DNA from: Rhynchosporium graminicola
Lineage: Eukaryota; Ascomycota; Leotiomycetes; Helotiales; Ploettnerulaceae
Length of the DNA: 64,000 nt
NCBI GenBank assembly: GCA_900074885.1
Contig: FJUW01000001.1
Span: forward strand, 248,001-312,000
Direction: 5' to 3'
The position numbers were made by a program, and so were the translations under genes. Positions 61,687 through 64,000 of the stretch are shown here, one piece after another. The first letter of the stretch is position 1; each line of letters opens with the position of its first letter. Under the pieces are notes generated by a model, which saw nothing but the letters and a program-made list of their open reading frames with translations, was not told where the DNA came from and did no database searches.

Positions 61687-64000
61687 CTTGGTGTTGGAAT
61701 TTGGGGTTCGAGTTCGAGATGTTACGTGTTGGAGTTGGTGTTGAGAAGCGGTGGTATTATGTGAGATGGAGTATGAAATCTGCAGATGAAGTAGTGCAGA
61801 CTTTTTGTGGTCATGGCTTTCTCATTCTCTTCAAGTGACAGGTATTTTGCAGAACCTTTATAGAGATGGCTCACAATGTGGGCCCTCAAAGACGGTTATG
61901 GCTGGCCACCTGCAGTCGACCATGATGTAGGCGTATTTGTCTACAGAGGCTGCCTGAGATATGTCTGAGCAGCTTTCAGGTCTTCTCAAGGCTTATCGAC
62001 CACGATAGACATCAGCGAGCCATTTGACCGGGCTGCTAGAAGTAGCTAGCCGGTGAGTTGCGATAGTTCTGCAGGCTCGTGGCCGAACCACCAATGCAGG
62101 GTCTTGCGGAGTAGGCAGGGACATCTCGTACAGGTTCCCTGCATGATCTCAATTAACCAAAATCCAGAAAGCGAAAGAAAGACAAGGGAGAAAGTTGTTA
62201 TGAGCGGAATACATCGAACGGCCGTTTGCAAAACCAACATTGTCTCGGCACAATGCACCAAGGCACCTCTTCCTCTCACCGAAATCCTCCAACATCAAGA
62301 GTTAAAGGTACCTAGCCGCAGAAGGTAAATATATAATTGTAACACCGGTGTTCGAGAGCGGAGAATTCAAGGCGCAGCGACGACCTCATTGATGGCCCAA
62401 AGTGCGGATTCAGCCACTTCCAAGTCATCAACATCCAACAAGCCTCAGCCGCCCGGCCTGAGAATCCAGCCTTCACACCAACAACAAGGCAGAATTTCAC
62501 AAAAATCAAAAATCTCTAAAAATGCCTATAGCAGCATGCAAGAATCTTCAATCGGTGAATCCGAGAGCTCCAGCTTCTTTGATCTCATTTTCGTTGGTGA
62601 AGCAGTAATTGATCAGTATGACTCAACAACCTGAAGCTTCGGCTTCCAGCATATTCGATGGCTTCCAGCATATTCATCACCTCTCTCTCTGAATCTCGGG
62701 TCGCTACGTGATCGGAAATCCTGCAGGGTTCTTACCACATGCTGCTATAGATGAATGTAAGAACCCTAATTCTGTTCGTTTGCCTGCTCAGGGTTTCGCA
62801 TGAAAAGCAAGGCACCCGTAGTATGTTGGATAAGGGCAGGAATACAACTGCATCTGGCTAAGTACAATCAATGATCAGGAAATCTTGGGGGCCTCGTGAT
62901 AAGCATGAGATGGAATAGAGAATTCTGATATTCTTATCGCCGCGCCCGTAAAAACGAGTGAAATCTGGCGTAAGACTAATATAAATGCTGAAAAGTTCTC
63001 AGTAACTCGATGAGATCATATCTTTTCCCAGGCAACGGGCATCAATTCAGTTGGCATGGACCTCAAACGGTTTCGGTTGAGCCTAGATATTTGGTCTTTG
63101 TTGGTAGCATCATACTCTTTTGCGAAGCTGCTGGGGTTGTGTTCATCAGGGCCGTTTGTAGAAGATGACGGCTTAACACCTTGTCCTAGATCTTACGGAC
63201 GAGAAGGATGATGGACTATCTATCTCCACGCATAATGTGATTGCAAGAGATGTGCTTTTCATCACAGTGACGAAAAGCACAACTCTTTCGAATCTAACGC
63301 GTATGTCAACAAGGAGACCGACCAAGACTCTTCCAGATTTGAAGGCGTAGGAAGGATAAAGTGTCAAAGCCAAAGATAAGAATAAAAGGATAACTCAACC
63401 TTGCGCAGTAGTGGTGATTCAAGGAGCATGAGAAGCAATTGTTGCACTCATGTGATATTCTTCTGCAGCTTCGAGGATAGGGAATTCAATGGTAACAACC
63501 AACCCGCCTTCAACTTTTCAACATAGTCCCTGCACAACTGCCAATTGGATCAACATTTCAGCTCCTGGCAGGAGCGGCACAGCTAGCTTTCCTCTGAAGT
63601 TACACGACAGTAACGCGGTCTCAGACGGCCCAGCTTCTAGTTGTACTCACAACTGATAGCCGATGCGTTTGAAGTGCCCCAATGCCCGTAGCATTGTCAT
63701 CTTTAGCAACTAGCTCAGAATACGAATCTCCACTGAAAGTGCATCTCTTTCACTGGAAGATCTTTCCATCCATCGATCCATTTCCCTCTTAAATCTTGTA
63801 ACAGGAACAGACGACACGCTGGGTTGTATTCCGGCTTTGAGATACGTCACGTCATCCGCAAGGGCCGTGGCTTGTGGCTGTCCTAGGATATGTATCATGG
63901 CGGTGGGTATTTGCATTTAAGGGGTTCACGACAACGAGCTTTCGGCATGGCTGCATTCGAGATGGATGGATGATGAATGGATGATTCGATTTGCGAGGAA
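61687..64000. other. Right-hand intergenic region, no convincing gene
   Basis: Ordinary composition with no RIP. It begins with the promoter side of the GTPase gene. Short frames occur on both strands (for example 62389-62634 plus, low complexity Ser/Gln; 63173-63373 minus; 63710-63916 minus), none with a domain I recognise. The minus frame at 63710-63916 begins with Met and might be a first exon, since a second frame continues leftwards past its stop, but no clean intron joins them. Confidence 0.4.
62641..62675. repeat. Tandem pair of a 16-bp word, 19-bp period
   Basis: GGCTTCCAGCATATTC occurs at 62641-62656 and again at 62660-62675 without mismatch. Confidence 0.85.

Noticed and set aside
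59441..61744. Plus-strand and alternative minus-strand frames inside the GTPase gene
   Set aside because: Overlap a long frame with all GTPase motifs; they are shadows of it.
62389..62634. 81-codon plus-strand frame rich in Ser and Gln
   Set aside because: Low complexity, no domain, no supporting context; could not be told from chance.
63710..63916. Possible first exon of a minus-strand gene at the right edge
   Set aside because: A second coding-like frame follows in another phase, but I found no donor and acceptor pair that joins them cleanly.

Overview
This window looks like nuclear DNA of a filamentous ascomycete (Pezizomycotina). Genes at both ends carry short 48-71 bp introns and encode fungal-type proteins. 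The middle (about 5.8-58.3 kb, over 80% of the window) is a very AT-rich block in which CpA and TpG are almost absent and TpA is greatly over-represented, while CpG survives. That is the signature of repeat-induced point mutation (RIP, CpA to TpA on both strands), not of simple CpG deamination. The species cannot be named from this sequence alone.

Left flank (1-5.8 kb): two minus-strand genes. One is a multi-pass membrane protein of unknown function (1061-2581, three exons). The other is a secreted serine carboxypeptidase of peptidase family S10 (2979-5199, seven exons, catalytic triad visible). Right flank (58.3-64 kb): one minus-strand gene for a dynamin-type large GTPase (59383-61686, two exons), then 2.3 kb with no convincing gene.

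Central block: a nest of dead Ty3/Gypsy chromovirus LTR retrotransposons of three families (labels are mine). Family A has 268-bp LTRs, is about 7.77 kb long and lies on the minus strand. Family B has 168-bp LTRs, is about 6.74 kb long and lies on the plus strand. Family E has 235-bp LTRs, is 6.55 kb long and lies on the minus strand. LTR ends and 5-bp target-site duplications give the order of insertion. A0 (6503-13352, truncated) adjoins B1. B1 (13353-58326) was then interrupted by A1 (13794-21908), E (23345-29893), B2 (30183-45380) and A3 (46049-54380). A2 (31692-40149) lies inside B2. Five of these insertions have a perfect 5-bp duplication and a matching uninterrupted sequence or flank in the sister copy. 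B1 has no duplication and the 5' end of A0 is missing, so that junction has been rearranged or misassembled.

No element can be active. Reading frames are cut by RIP stops, the reverse-transcriptase YxDD motif has become YxDN in families A and B, and the gag zinc-knuckle ligands have become tyrosine. Family A carries an unusual conserved reading frame antisense to gag-pol between the chromodomain and the 3' LTR. Family B appears to carry an extra sense frame after the chromodomain. Three N-containing joins (14140, 35269, 48785-49039) are each flanked by duplicated sequence and look like assembly seams. Removing them brings A2 and A3 to the same length, 7777 bp.
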